A DNA stretch of 38,180 nt, taken from positions 1 through 38,180 of the forward strand of contig QCNI01000015.1 in assembly GCA_003213255.1 (NCBI GenBank), given 5' to 3'. Of the stretch, positions 6,729 to 14,036 are shown one piece after another; positions within the stretch are counted from its first letter, which is position 1; each line of letters opens with the position of its first letter. The notes beneath the pieces are model-generated. The model was not told where the DNA came from, ran no database searches, and worked only from the letters and a program-made list of their open reading frames with translations. The position numbers were made by a program, and so were the translations under genes. The DNA comes from Prochlorococcus sp. AG-424-P16. GTDB lineage: Bacteria > Cyanobacteriota > Cyanobacteriia > PCC-6307 > Cyanobiaceae.

Positions 6729-7548
6729 TGCTTTATTTATTAACAATATTATTAGGAAATTTTGATCATTCTTTATTTAAAAGTATTTATATCTTTTTGA
6801 TATCATTTTTTTCTAATACGTTCTCAGCGATTTCTGGAGGAGGAGCAGGACTATTACAATTGCCTGCATTGATTTTATTTGGAATTCCTTATTATCAGCT
6901 CTGGCTAGTCATAAATTAGCAACAGTAGCACTAGGAATAGGGGGTTCATTAAGAAATTACAAATCTCTAGGTAATGATATAAGTATTGCTTGGCAAATTT
7001 TAATTTTTGGATTACCAGGAGTTATTTTAGGGGCTTCTGTAGTTGAATATATATCAGAAATGTATTTGTACCTAATTTTAGGAATAATTTCAATATTATT
7101 AGCTTTTTACTCATTCCTTAAACCAGATTTAGGTTTGTCATCTGGGAGTAATAAGCTTAATTTATTTCATAAAATTAGATTTTTACTTTTTATTTTTCTC
7201 ATAGGAATATTAAATGGTTCTATTTCTTCAGGAACTGGATTGCTTGTAACGATACTTTTAATAAAAACTTTTGAAATGGATTTTCTTCGAGCTATAAGTT
7301 TGACATTCTTTACTGTTGGGATTTTTTGGAATTTTATCGGTGCAGTTTCTTTGACTAAAATAGGATCAGTACCTTTAGATATATTAATAATATTAATAAT
7401 TGGTTCTTTTTTAGGAGGATATTTTGGGGCTCACTTATCAAAATTAAATGGAAATATATTAATTAAGAAAACTTTCACAACAGTTTGTATTTTGGTTGGT
7501 ATTAGCTTATTGATTAAATTCACAAAAAGTTTTTTACAAATTTATTGA
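6728..7548 (+). pseudogene. TauE/SafE (DUF81) family permease, frameshifted
   Basis: The gene encodes an integral membrane permease of the TauE/SafE family, whose members carry sulfonates, sulfite or organic acids. Frame 1 (from 6728) gives the first helix and the family motif ISGGGAGLLQLPALILFGIPYY. It then runs into LWLVIN and a stop at 6917-6919. The adjacent frame, open from before 6895, continues without a gap as SALASHKLATVALGIGGSLR, which is the expected next family segment (ALATHK-type), and then LPGVILGASVVEYIS and six or so further helices to 7548. One base is missing near 6889-6897 (or two are extra). Either the gene is inactive in this cell or the base call is wrong. Confidence 0.8.
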
Positions 7549-7616
7549 GAACAGCAGTAAAGTTATGTTTAAGAGTATAAAAGCAGGTTTATCGCTAAAA
7601 AAATTAATTATTTTTT

Positions 7617-7647
7617 TTATTCATTAATCCAAGAGGTTAATGAATAA
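7617..7647. terminator. AT-rich hairpin after the broken permease
   Basis: TTATTCATTAA (7617-7627) and TTAATGAATAA (7637-7647) are perfect 11-base complements around a 9-base loop. It lies 70 bases after the permease stop. No clean T-run follows on the plus strand, so a terminator role is uncertain. Confidence 0.3.
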
Positions 7648-7695
7648 CTCATTTATTAAACAATAATTTTAGAGAGACCTTAATTTAAAAACCAT

Positions 7696-7723
7696 AAAAA
7701 AAAGGCCTCACATATGTGGGGCC
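7696..7723 (-). terminator. Rho-independent terminator on the minus strand
   Basis: GGCCTCACAT and ATGTGGGGCC (7704-7723) form a 10-pair palindromic stem with a single G-U pair on one strand. On the minus strand it is followed directly by eight T (7696-7703). This is the strongest terminator in the window, and it points at a transcript coming from the right on the minus strand, where no protein gene lies. Confidence 0.75.
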
Positions 7724-7830
7724 GGGTGATGGGGAATCTTATTTTTAAACCAATTTCTTAAAAAATGCAACCCCCTATCTGTAGCGCAATCGTTCGCTAT
7801 TTCATACACTACAGATAGCGCTTTAATTAT
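7696..7830 (-). ncRNA. candidate small RNA (minus strand) ending at the strong terminator
   Basis: Reading the minus strand, TATAAG (7835-7840) could serve as a -10 element. It is followed within about ten bases by a stem of CTATCTGTAG (7818-7809) with CTACAGATAG (7784-7775), a 24-base loop, a G-rich GGGGG single strand, an A/T-rich linker, and the terminator at 7696-7723. The predicted RNA is about 130 nt and has no ORF of note. Several small RNAs (Yfr class) are known from Prochlorococcus, but I do not see the Yfr1 core ACTCCTCACAC or the GGAAACA repeats of Yfr2-5. The 5' end is a guess. Confidence 0.4.
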
Positions 7831-7991
7831 TTTCTTATATGAAATTTTAAAAATTTTAAAAAAATTTTGTAATTTTTAAGTTTATGAGTAAAAATTCTAT
7901 CTTATGATTTCAAATTTTTTTAGCCAATTTTACTTGTTAAAAATGTCCTGCACAGTATCATTCGTAAGAACTTTGCTAGTAAAAAGCTTTA

Positions 7992-8219
7992 ATGATTGAA
8001 TTAACTTTACTAACTCTTTTAAATTATGTTGGGGATAATTTCTGTGAGTATAGAACTCTCGGTCATGATAACTATAAATCTTTACTTCTTTCCTACAGTG
8101 ATGCGAGTAATAAATTTGGACCTTTAGAGGTTAAAAAGGTTATTGAGAAGTCAGAAAATTTTAAAGTTACCGCTGTTGCTATTGCTGCAATTAAGTGCCC
8201 TCAGCATATAGTTAAGTAA
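7992..8219 (+). CDS. hypothetical protein
   Basis: A 75-residue predicted soluble protein, MIELTLLTLLNYVGDNFCEY at the start and a helical C-terminus KVTAVAIAAIKCPQHIVK. I do not recognise it. Its stop overlaps the next start (TAATG at 8217-8221), so the two are translationally coupled and likely work together. Confidence 0.55.
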   Translation: MIELTLLTLLNYVGDNFCEYRTLGHDNYKSLLLSYSDASNKFGPLEVKKVIEKSENFKVTAVAIAAIKCPQHIVK

Positions 8220-8485
8220 TGAAGTTTGAATTAAAAACTGAAAATGAAAATTATTCAAAATCAATTTCACAATTTTTTGGTATAGTTTTTTTTATCTCTT
8301 TAATAATAATCCTTGGTGATGTTGCACTCAAATTAGGAATCATATCAAGAAATCATAAAATCGAATATAACTGTAGGCTTTTATCTGTGGAAAAATCAAA
8401 ACCTCATTTAAAGAAATTATCTAGGCTTTCTAAGCTGAAAAGTAAACAACAAATTTGGGAATTTTGCAGAGAGGTTATTAAATAA
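8219..8485 (+). CDS. hypothetical membrane-anchored protein
   Basis: An 88-residue protein with a polar N-terminus, one membrane segment at about 18-36 (FFGIVFFISLIIILGDVALK) and a basic region with KLSRLSKLKSKQQIWEFCREV. No family is recognised. It is coupled by a one-base overlap to the preceding 75-codon gene, and its end lies 4 bases from the convergent ABC permease gene. Confidence 0.55.
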   Translation: MKFELKTENENYSKSISQFFGIVFFISLIIILGDVALKLGIISRNHKIEYNCRLLSVEKSKPHLKKLSRLSKLKSKQQIWEFCREVIK

Positions 8486-8488
8486 TAG

Positions 8489-9283
8489 TTAGCTAGATGC
8501 TGATGAATAGAACTTTAATGCAAATAACCAAAACTTTCTTGAAGTTATTAGAAATACTGATGCAACAATAACTTCAAGCAATATTTTCCACATTTGAGAA
8601 AGTCCTAGAAAAACTTCAGAAGGTATTGTAGTTATAAAAGCAATAGGAATGAAAATACTAAAAAAAACTCTCAAAGAAAATGAAAATGAATTTAGAGGAA
8701 ATCTTCCAATATAAAGAAATGATCTTAATACTTCTATTGCATTCCAAGTCTTAACAAACCAAATAGTAGTAGTAGATATAAAAAACCATAGGCTATATAA
8801 AATACAAATCGAGCAGCCCATCGTAATCAGCGATAGGCTTAGAAAACTTAAACTTAAATTTATTTGATTTATTCTTATGCAGAAAAGCAACAAGAAAAAT
8901 CCAAGCATAATCTCTAAAAATCCAGATGGATTTATTTTTTTTAATGAAATAAAAAATTGACTATCAATAGGTTTTAAAAGTACGAAGTCTAATGTTCCTT
9001 CTCTTATATGTTTAACTATTTCTGTAAGATTTGGATTAAACCAAGTATTTGTTACTCCATTCAAAATTGTATAAATAGCTTGAATTATTAGTGCCTGTTC
9101 AAATTTCCACCCTCCAATGTATCCATTATTTTGAAAGAAAATAGATAATAGAAAAATACTCCCAACTAAACTTAAAATTGCAGTAATTAAATCAACTAGT
9201 ATATTTGCCTTATACTCCAATTCAGAAGCTAATGATGTATGTAAGAATTTTTTATAAACTTTTAGGTATTTTCTTAGATTCAT
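8489..9283 (-). CDS. ABC-2 type permease subunit (COG3694-like)
   Basis: A 264-residue integral membrane protein with about six hydrophobic segments and a charged N-terminal cap MNLRKYLKVYKKFLHTSLAS. The element EYKANILVDLITAILSLVG and the loop REGTLDFVLLKPIDSQFFIS match the uncharacterised ABC-2 exporter permeases of COG3694. It would form a heterodimeric channel with the subunit encoded immediately upstream, whose stop it overlaps by 4 bases (9280-9283). The transported substrate is unknown; cyanobacterial homologues are annotated only as multidrug or daunorubicin-type efflux by similarity. Confidence 0.8.
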   Translation of the reverse strand: MNLRKYLKVYKKFLHTSLASELEYKANILVDLITAILSLVGSIFLLSIFFQNNGYIGGWKFEQALIIQAIYTILNGVTNTWFNPNLTEIVKHIREGTLDFVLLKPIDSQFFISLKKINPSGFLEIMLGFFLLLFCIRINQINLSLSFLSLSLITMGCSICILYSLWFFISTTTIWFVKTWNAIEVLRSFLYIGRFPLNSFSFSLRVFFSIFIPIAFITTIPSEVFLGLSQMWKILLEVIVASVFLITSRKFWLFALKFYSSASS

Positions 9284-10074
9284 GATCCCATCGCGGTATA
9301 TTTTTTCGTTCCTTCAGACCAAATTTTCTTAAATAATGGGAAAAGTAAAAAAATCCATAGAATTTGCATACTTAAGCCTCCGCTAATATTTGTTTTATTT
9401 CCTGACAGTAAGTTCGCAGGGAAATCAATTAGATATGGAAAAGGAGTCAAATAAATCCATGATTTAACATATGCAGGGAATGAAACTACTGGTGCTAAAA
9501 GACCTGAGAGAAATAAAGTTGGAATAAATAATAATCTTTCTATTGATGATGCTTTCTCTGTCCAGAAACATAGACATGCAACTATTGATTGGATTAAAAA
9601 TTGAATCAAGAAGGATAAGAAAGTAGAAACTATTGATAAAAGTAAAATGCTCAAATTTGGTATCCATATACTTTCTGGATTTAAAATAAAAAAGAAGAAT
9701 GCGATTATTAGTGCGAAAGGAAATCTTGTTATTTGTTCTGCAAGATGTTGTGCAAAATATCTGAAAAATGGATTTAAAGGTTGGATTAAATACGGAGATA
9801 CTTTCCCCATTAGAGAATCCTCTTCAAAACTAAATACAACCCAAACTACAGAAAACTGTCTTACAAAAAAGGCACATAAGAAATACCTAGAAAGCATTAA
9901 ATCACTAATATTTAGGGATTCATTTAGATTATTATTTGTCCAAATGTTTAACATAAAAAAAGGAATAATTCCTGAAATTGCCCATAATGCAATTTCTACC
10001 CTATATTCCAACATGTTTGAATATTGGACTTTTAATAAGGTGAATATTTTGCGGTTAATCAAATTAAATATCAT
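9280..10074 (-). CDS. ABC-2 type permease subunit (COG4587-like)
   Basis: A 264-residue membrane protein with about six helices. The N-terminal block YSNMLEYRVEIALWAISGIIP, the amphipathic loop EEDSLMGKVSPYLIQPLNPFFRYFAQHLAEQ and FLSGLLAPVVSFPAYVKSWIYLTPFPYLIDFP fit the COG4587 permease partner of COG3694. The start overlaps the ATPase stop by 11 bases, giving the order ATPase-permease-permease with overlapping ends throughout, a strong operon signature. It acts in the cytoplasmic (or possibly thylakoid) membrane. Confidence 0.8.
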   Translation of the reverse strand: MIFNLINRKIFTLLKVQYSNMLEYRVEIALWAISGIIPFFMLNIWTNNNLNESLNISDLMLSRYFLCAFFVRQFSVVWVVFSFEEDSLMGKVSPYLIQPLNPFFRYFAQHLAEQITRFPFALIIAFFFFILNPESIWIPNLSILLLSIVSTFLSFLIQFLIQSIVACLCFWTEKASSIERLLFIPTLFLSGLLAPVVSFPAYVKSWIYLTPFPYLIDFPANLLSGNKTNISGGLSMQILWIFLLFPLFKKIWSEGTKKYTAMGS

Positions 10075-11059
10075 AATCTTTTTTGATTAATACCTTTCCA
10101 ATAACTTCATCTATGGGTGGTTCGTTTATAAAAAGGTCTTCAATTTCAAAATTATTTAGGATAGTTTTTAGTGAAGAGGTAATAGAGTTGTTTTCAATTT
10201 TTATAGTGATTTCATTCTTTATTTTATTTTTAACAGTAAAACCGGAATTTACTAATTTAATTGCATCCTTTTCTGAGCGACAAACTATTAATATTTCTTT
10301 AACAGGAGAAAGTTTTTTTAATAATAAGTCAAGTTTCCCATCATAAGATATCGATCCTTCGTGCACACATATAACTCTCTTGCATAGTGATGTAATATCT
10401 TTCATGTAATGACTGGTTAGGCATATCGTTGCATTAGTTTCCTGATTATATTTTTGAAGGAATTTTCTTAAATTTCTCTGTGCATTAATATCTAATCCAA
10501 GTGTTGGCTCGTCTAAAAAAAGAATATTTGGTTCATGTATCAAAGCTGCTAGTAATTCTGATTTCATTCGCTGACCTAGTGAAAGTTTTCTAACAGGTAT
10601 AAATAGCTCTTCATCAATTTCAAGCATTTCCGATAGTTTTTTAATTCTCTTTTTAGCTTCGAACTTATCTAAGTCATATATTGATGCATTCAAATAGAAT
10701 GATTCAATTGGCGGAAGATCCCAAATAAGCTGTTGCTTTTGTCCCATTATTAAGGTGACATTCTTTAAAAAATTTTCTTTTCTCCTGTAAGGTAAGTGGC
10801 CTGAAACCAAAATCGAACCTTCACTTGGATAAATTAAGCCACAAAGCATTTTTAAGATTGTTGTTTTCCCAGCTCCATTAGCACCTAGAAAACCAACTAT
10901 TTCTCCTTCTTTTATTTCAAAACTTATATCTTTTATAACTTTCAAACTTTTTGTTTTTCTTCTAAAAAAATGTTTAATTGTTCCTTTTAAGCCTGGTTCT
11001 TTGGAAGAGATATCAAATGACTTAGATAAATTTTTTACATCGATAATATTTTGTACCAT
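10064..11059 (-). CDS. ABC transporter ATP-binding protein (COG4586-like)
   Basis: A 331-residue ATPase that powers the two permeases downstream. Walker A is GFLGANGAGKTTILK (about residues 56-70). The Q-loop region reads LIMGQKQQLIWDLPP. The ABC signature LSLGQRMKSELLAALIHEP precedes Walker B ILFLDEPTLGLD, and the switch His is in CLTSHYMKD. The LGQRM signature rather than SGGQ is normal for this subfamily. The extra C-terminal 80 residues (after about 250) form a small regulatory or dimerisation domain, as in COG4586. It is first in the operon, 71 bases after the DUF2862 gene. Confidence 0.88.
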   Translation of the reverse strand: MVQNIIDVKNLSKSFDISSKEPGLKGTIKHFFRRKTKSLKVIKDISFEIKEGEIVGFLGANGAGKTTILKMLCGLIYPSEGSILVSGHLPYRRKENFLKNVTLIMGQKQQLIWDLPPIESFYLNASIYDLDKFEAKKRIKKLSEMLEIDEELFIPVRKLSLGQRMKSELLAALIHEPNILFLDEPTLGLDINAQRNLRKFLQKYNQETNATICLTSHYMKDITSLCKRVICVHEGSISYDGKLDLLLKKLSPVKEILIVCRSEKDAIKLVNSGFTVKNKIKNEITIKIENNSITSSLKTILNNFEIEDLFINEPPIDEVIGKVLIKKDYDI

Positions 11060-11130
11060 TTAAATTTTTATTTAATGAAATTTTATATTTAAATAAATTG
11101 TTTAATTATTTTAGGAAAATTTTATTCGAT

Positions 11131-11520
11131 TTAAAAAATATCTTTAAACGATACAACTAGCCAGATAAAAAAGTTAATTGGATTAATTAACTCGCTTACA
11201 TTATTTTTAATTTCATAATTTAATCCTCTTGAAAAATTAAATATAAATTTACTATTCTCCTTTTTAGCATTATTTCTTTTAATTACATTACCATTTTCGT
11301 CAAGAATATCAATTTCATCTTCAAAAAACCATTGCTCTTTTCCATTAGATAATTGCAAGACAACTCCAATGCCTTTGCCATCAGTTATTCTGAAATCACT
11401 TATCTTACCCAATGAAGAAATATTTATTGCATCAATAGTTTCTTTGGTAAGTCTATCCTTAGATAGTTCTAAATTAATTTGAACAGAATTTCCAATCTTT
11501 ACCTTATCTAAAATTGACAT
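11131..11520 (-). CDS. DUF2862 family cyanobacterial protein
   Basis: A 129-residue protein. Its N-terminal 80 residues carry the hallmark GKISDFRITDGKGIGVVLQL and the following QWFFEDEID, which define the small DUF2862 domain found in cyanobacteria. The last third (NFIFNFSRGLNYEIKNN and INPINFFIWLVVSFKDIF) adds a hydrophobic C-terminus that may touch a membrane. The function of the family is unknown to me. It reads towards the ABC exporter operon. Confidence 0.7.
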   Translation of the reverse strand: MSILDKVKIGNSVQINLELSKDRLTKETIDAINISSLGKISDFRITDGKGIGVVLQLSNGKEQWFFEDEIDILDENGNVIKRNNAKKENSKFIFNFSRGLNYEIKNNVSELINPINFFIWLVVSFKDIF

Positions 11521-11590
11521 TTTTAGGTCATTATACCTAGTAAATCAGGATTTTTGTGATTAATTTAGAATTATTGACTTATATCAATAA

Positions 11591-11737
11591 TTAAGATTTT
11601 TTGAAAACAGCTTCAAGTATTCTTTTTATTGCAATTGTTACTACTCTCAAAAATACAAAAAACAGACCCAACCATCCTAATATTATGGCTATTGATAACA
11701 TGCTTGAACCTAAATCACGCTGTAGAAAATTCTGCAT
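11591..11737 (-). CDS. 48-residue single-pass membrane peptide
   Basis: ATG 11737 opens a 48-codon frame beginning MQNFLQRDLGSSMLSIAIIL. It has one membrane helix (about 13-35, ending GWLGLFFVFLRVV) and a basic tail IKRILEAVFKKS. The clean amphipathic start, hydrophobic core and basic end, together with the lack of alternative features here, make a real small gene likely. Size and shape recall small photosystem, cytochrome b6f or NDH subunits, but no known subunit matches. Confidence 0.5.
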   Translation of the reverse strand: MQNFLQRDLGSSMLSIAIILGWLGLFFVFLRVVTIAIKRILEAVFKKS

Positions 11738-12075
11738 ATAATTTTTCTTAATTTCATAAATTTACTCTACTTTATTAAATACCTTATTAAAGATGTAAAT
11801 GTTCAAAATTCAGATTTTTTTAAATTCATTGTTACTAGTAAATTTAATATCAATGATTTGTGAGTTAAAATTTAGTTAGAAAATTAATTTAATATTTTGG
11901 ACCTATCTTTGAATTCATACATTGGAATACTTTTTATCATTACTGGCCTAATAGTAAGAGTTGACTTTAAATTCTCTATTCAAAAAGATATCAAATAGTT
12001 ATTAATAAACTCTTTTTTGTTAAGATGACATAATCTTTATTTTTATAATTGCTGTAATTATTGCAAATACTAAAA

Positions 12076-12095
12076 AAGCAGCTTTGAAGCTGCTT
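12076..12095 (-). terminator. Rho-independent terminator after tRNA-fMet
   Basis: On the minus strand AAGCAGCTTC pairs with GAAGCTGCTT-type sequence: the 8-base stem AGCAGCTT/AAGCTGCT has a 2-base centre (CA) and is followed by a T-run (12072-12077). It lies just 6 bases past the tRNA 3' end. Confidence 0.7.
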
Positions 12096-12100
12096 CTAAA

Positions 12101-12177
<77 letters not shown>

Positions 12178-12221
12178 ACATATACATAGCATACATCTGA
12201 AAGGTGTATTTTTCTTGTTTT

Positions 12222-13187
12222 TTAGGATTCTTGGAATTTTACTTTACCTTTAACTTCAAGTCGCACTCCTTCAGGAAAATTAAACACCTTTTCTTCGATG
12301 TCTTGAATTCTTATGTCAGATATCCACTCTAACTGTTTTAGTAAGTGAAGACTAACAGCATGCTTTGCTCTTTTTGAACCGTCTTCTACTTTTAAAGCTA
12401 AACCTATGCCTTCATTTACTTTACATAGACACTGTATTCCCTCGGCTCCTCCTTTACCTATAACGTTCCCATGAGAAGCTTTAATTATTTCTGTATCAAA
12501 TTTATAATTATCACTGATCATTATTGGGTTTGTTGTCATAGCTCTACTGATTTGTTCTAATTCAGCATTTTCGGAACTGCTCAGGAGTGAATATAACCTT
12601 GAAATTTCTAATAGTTTTAAATAAAGAGTGGGTGCACCACAATCATCACGTTCTGCGTTTATTTCAGATGATGGGATTTCGAGTAATTCAGAAACAATTC
12701 TGAATATTTCTATTTGAAGAGGATGATCCCCTTTTAGGTAACTATCTAATGGCCAATTCATTTTTTTGCATGTAGCTAAAAAAGCGGCATGTTTACCCGA
12801 ACAATTGTGTTCTAATGGACTTGTCTTTGATTTTGGACAATTAAGATTATTAATGTCAATGTCATATTCCCACAAAATTTTGAATGCTTCCCTTGCATGA
12901 AGTTTTGATCCACTATGTGACCCGCATGCTAAAGCAATTGATTTTGATTCATTGTTGAATTTTGATGAAGCTCCGCTACTAACGAAAGGTATTGCTTGGA
13001 AAGGTTTTAGTGCTGACCTCATGAAACTTTTATATTCTGGATTTCCTGCACACATTAAAACCCTCCCTTTTTTATCAGTAATAACAGCATGAATCTTGTG
13101 GATCGACTCGATCTTAGATCCTCTCATCAGGGTTGCTTGCAAGGGAGGATTGTTAGAAGTGTAGAGGTTTTTGAAATTAGAACTCAT
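12222..13187 (-). CDS. L-asparaginase II family protein (COG4448)
   Basis: A 321-residue protein matching the AnsA/asparaginase-II family, structurally distinct from the classical type I/II asparaginases. Recognisable blocks are GSKIESIHKIHAVITDKKGR at the start, FMRSALKPFQAIPFV (about 55-69), LACGSHSGSKLHAREAF (86-102), HNCSGKHAAFL (126-136), RDDCGAPTLYL and GKGGAEGIQCL. The Ser/Lys-rich SALKPFQ and HNCSGKH blocks hold the likely catalytic residues. It would hydrolyse asparagine to aspartate and ammonia, although activity is not proven for most cyanobacterial members. It is the last protein gene of a four-gene operon. Confidence 0.88.
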   Translation of the reverse strand: MSSNFKNLYTSNNPPLQATLMRGSKIESIHKIHAVITDKKGRVLMCAGNPEYKSFMRSALKPFQAIPFVSSGASSKFNNESKSIALACGSHSGSKLHAREAFKILWEYDIDINNLNCPKSKTSPLEHNCSGKHAAFLATCKKMNWPLDSYLKGDHPLQIEIFRIVSELLEIPSSEINAERDDCGAPTLYLKLLEISRLYSLLSSSENAELEQISRAMTTNPIMISDNYKFDTEIIKASHGNVIGKGGAEGIQCLCKVNEGIGLALKVEDGSKRAKHAVSLHLLKQLEWISDIRIQDIEEKVFNFPEGVRLEVKGKVKFQES

Positions 13188-13682
13188 TTAGAAATTGTTA
13201 TATTGAAAAATTAAAATACCAGACAAAGCTAAGACTGAAATAATAGAAAGAATTTGAATTAAATTTTTTAAAATAGGTTTTACCTCAATTGAGGCAATAA
13301 GTGATTCTTTTTCTTTCAAAACTAATGGCTTTTCCCATACTTGACCGTCATACCAACCGGACTCCTCGTATTCAACTTTTTCAGATATTAATCTATTAAA
13401 TATATGTTTCCAACCTAGATATAACCTTATTGAAATTAAGAGAGGTATTGATAAGCTGCAAAAAAAACTTAATAGAATATATTTTAAAAGGGATGTTTTG
13501 AAATATACACTACCTGAAGAAATAACAAGAAATAGAACAAAAGCTCCTACCCAAAACTTTATCAATATAAGAATTAGTGATTTTTTTGTTTTTGGCCAAG
13601 AAAAAATTTTAGATTTTGATAATTCTATGAATTCATTAGTGGGTTGCTGCGCTCTAGGGACAGGACATTTAGATTGATTCAT
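13188..13682 (-). CDS. CGLD27-like (DUF1230) membrane protein
   Basis: A 164-residue protein beginning with a conserved CPVPRAQQPTNEF segment (residues 6-18), the signature of the CGLD27/DUF1230 family shared by cyanobacteria, algae and plant plastids. Two helices near 38-57 and 66-88 are followed by a YEESGWYDGQVWEKP block, then a final helix. In plants the family has been linked to iron or chloroplast homeostasis, which should not be transferred with confidence. It lies between rsfS and asparaginase, with spacings of 9 and 0 bases. Confidence 0.8.
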   Translation of the reverse strand: MNQSKCPVPRAQQPTNEFIELSKSKIFSWPKTKKSLILILIKFWVGAFVLFLVISSGSVYFKTSLLKYILLSFFCSLSIPLLISIRLYLGWKHIFNRLISEKVEYEESGWYDGQVWEKPLVLKEKESLIASIEVKPILKNLIQILSIISVLALSGILIFQYNNF

Positions 13683-13691
13683 AAAATAAAA

Positions 13692-14036
13692 TTATGGAAA
13701 TGCAAGATTATCTCCATTACTCCAGAATGACTCAAGGTCATAATATTTTCTTATTTCTGGTTGAAAAATATTTACTATCAAATCACCATAATCGAGTAAA
13801 GCCCATTTCGCTTCGTTAGTCCCTTCTTTTCGTATAGGTTCAACTTTAGCCTTTTCTCTAAGCTCTCCCTCTACAGAATTAGTAATTGATCTAACCTGTA
13901 CATCTGATAATCCTTCTGCAATTAAAATCCATTCACTTATAAATGATACTTTGTCAATTTTTATAAGTTTTATATCTCTTGCTTTTTTTTCATCACATGC
14001 TTTGGCTGCTATTAAAACCAAACTTTTATTGTCCAT
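13692..14036 (-). CDS. rsfS: ribosomal silencing factor RsfS
   Basis: A 114-residue protein from ATG 14036 (ATG 14042 is also possible; the frame extends to 14108 without family character). The RsfS/Iojap pattern is clear: KIDKVSFISEWILIAEGLSDVQVRSITNSV, then EGTNEAKWALLDYGDLIVNIFQPEIRKYYDLESFW. RsfS binds L14 on the 50S subunit and blocks subunit joining in slow growth. The conserved Trp-Asp segment WALLDYGDLIVNIF is the L14-contact region. It overlaps the DUF3318 gene by 11 bases. Confidence 0.92.
   Translation of the reverse strand: MDNKSLVLIAAKACDEKKARDIKLIKIDKVSFISEWILIAEGLSDVQVRSITNSVEGELREKAKVEPIRKEGTNEAKWALLDYGDLIVNIFQPEIRKYYDLESFWSNGDNLAFP

Larger units (their letters stand above)
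7549..7991. other. 443-bp gene-free spacer with hairpins and a minus-strand terminator
   Basis: I find no convincing coding frame. The spacer holds an 11-base AT-rich hairpin (7617-7647), a GC-rich terminator reading on the minus strand (7696-7723), and a 10-base inverted repeat (7775-7784 with 7809-7818). No minus-strand protein gene ends here, which suggests an untranslated RNA. The remainder (7825-7985) is AT-rich DNA without recognised structure. Confidence 0.6.

Noticed and set aside
6885..6925. Programmed ribosomal frameshift in the permease
   Set aside because: There is no slippery heptamer or strong downstream stem at the junction; a simple indel or base-call error explains the break.
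9647..10090. 147-codon plus-strand frame inside the ABC permease
   Set aside because: The opposite strand carries a family-consistent permease overlapping its operon neighbours; this frame has no recognisable motif.
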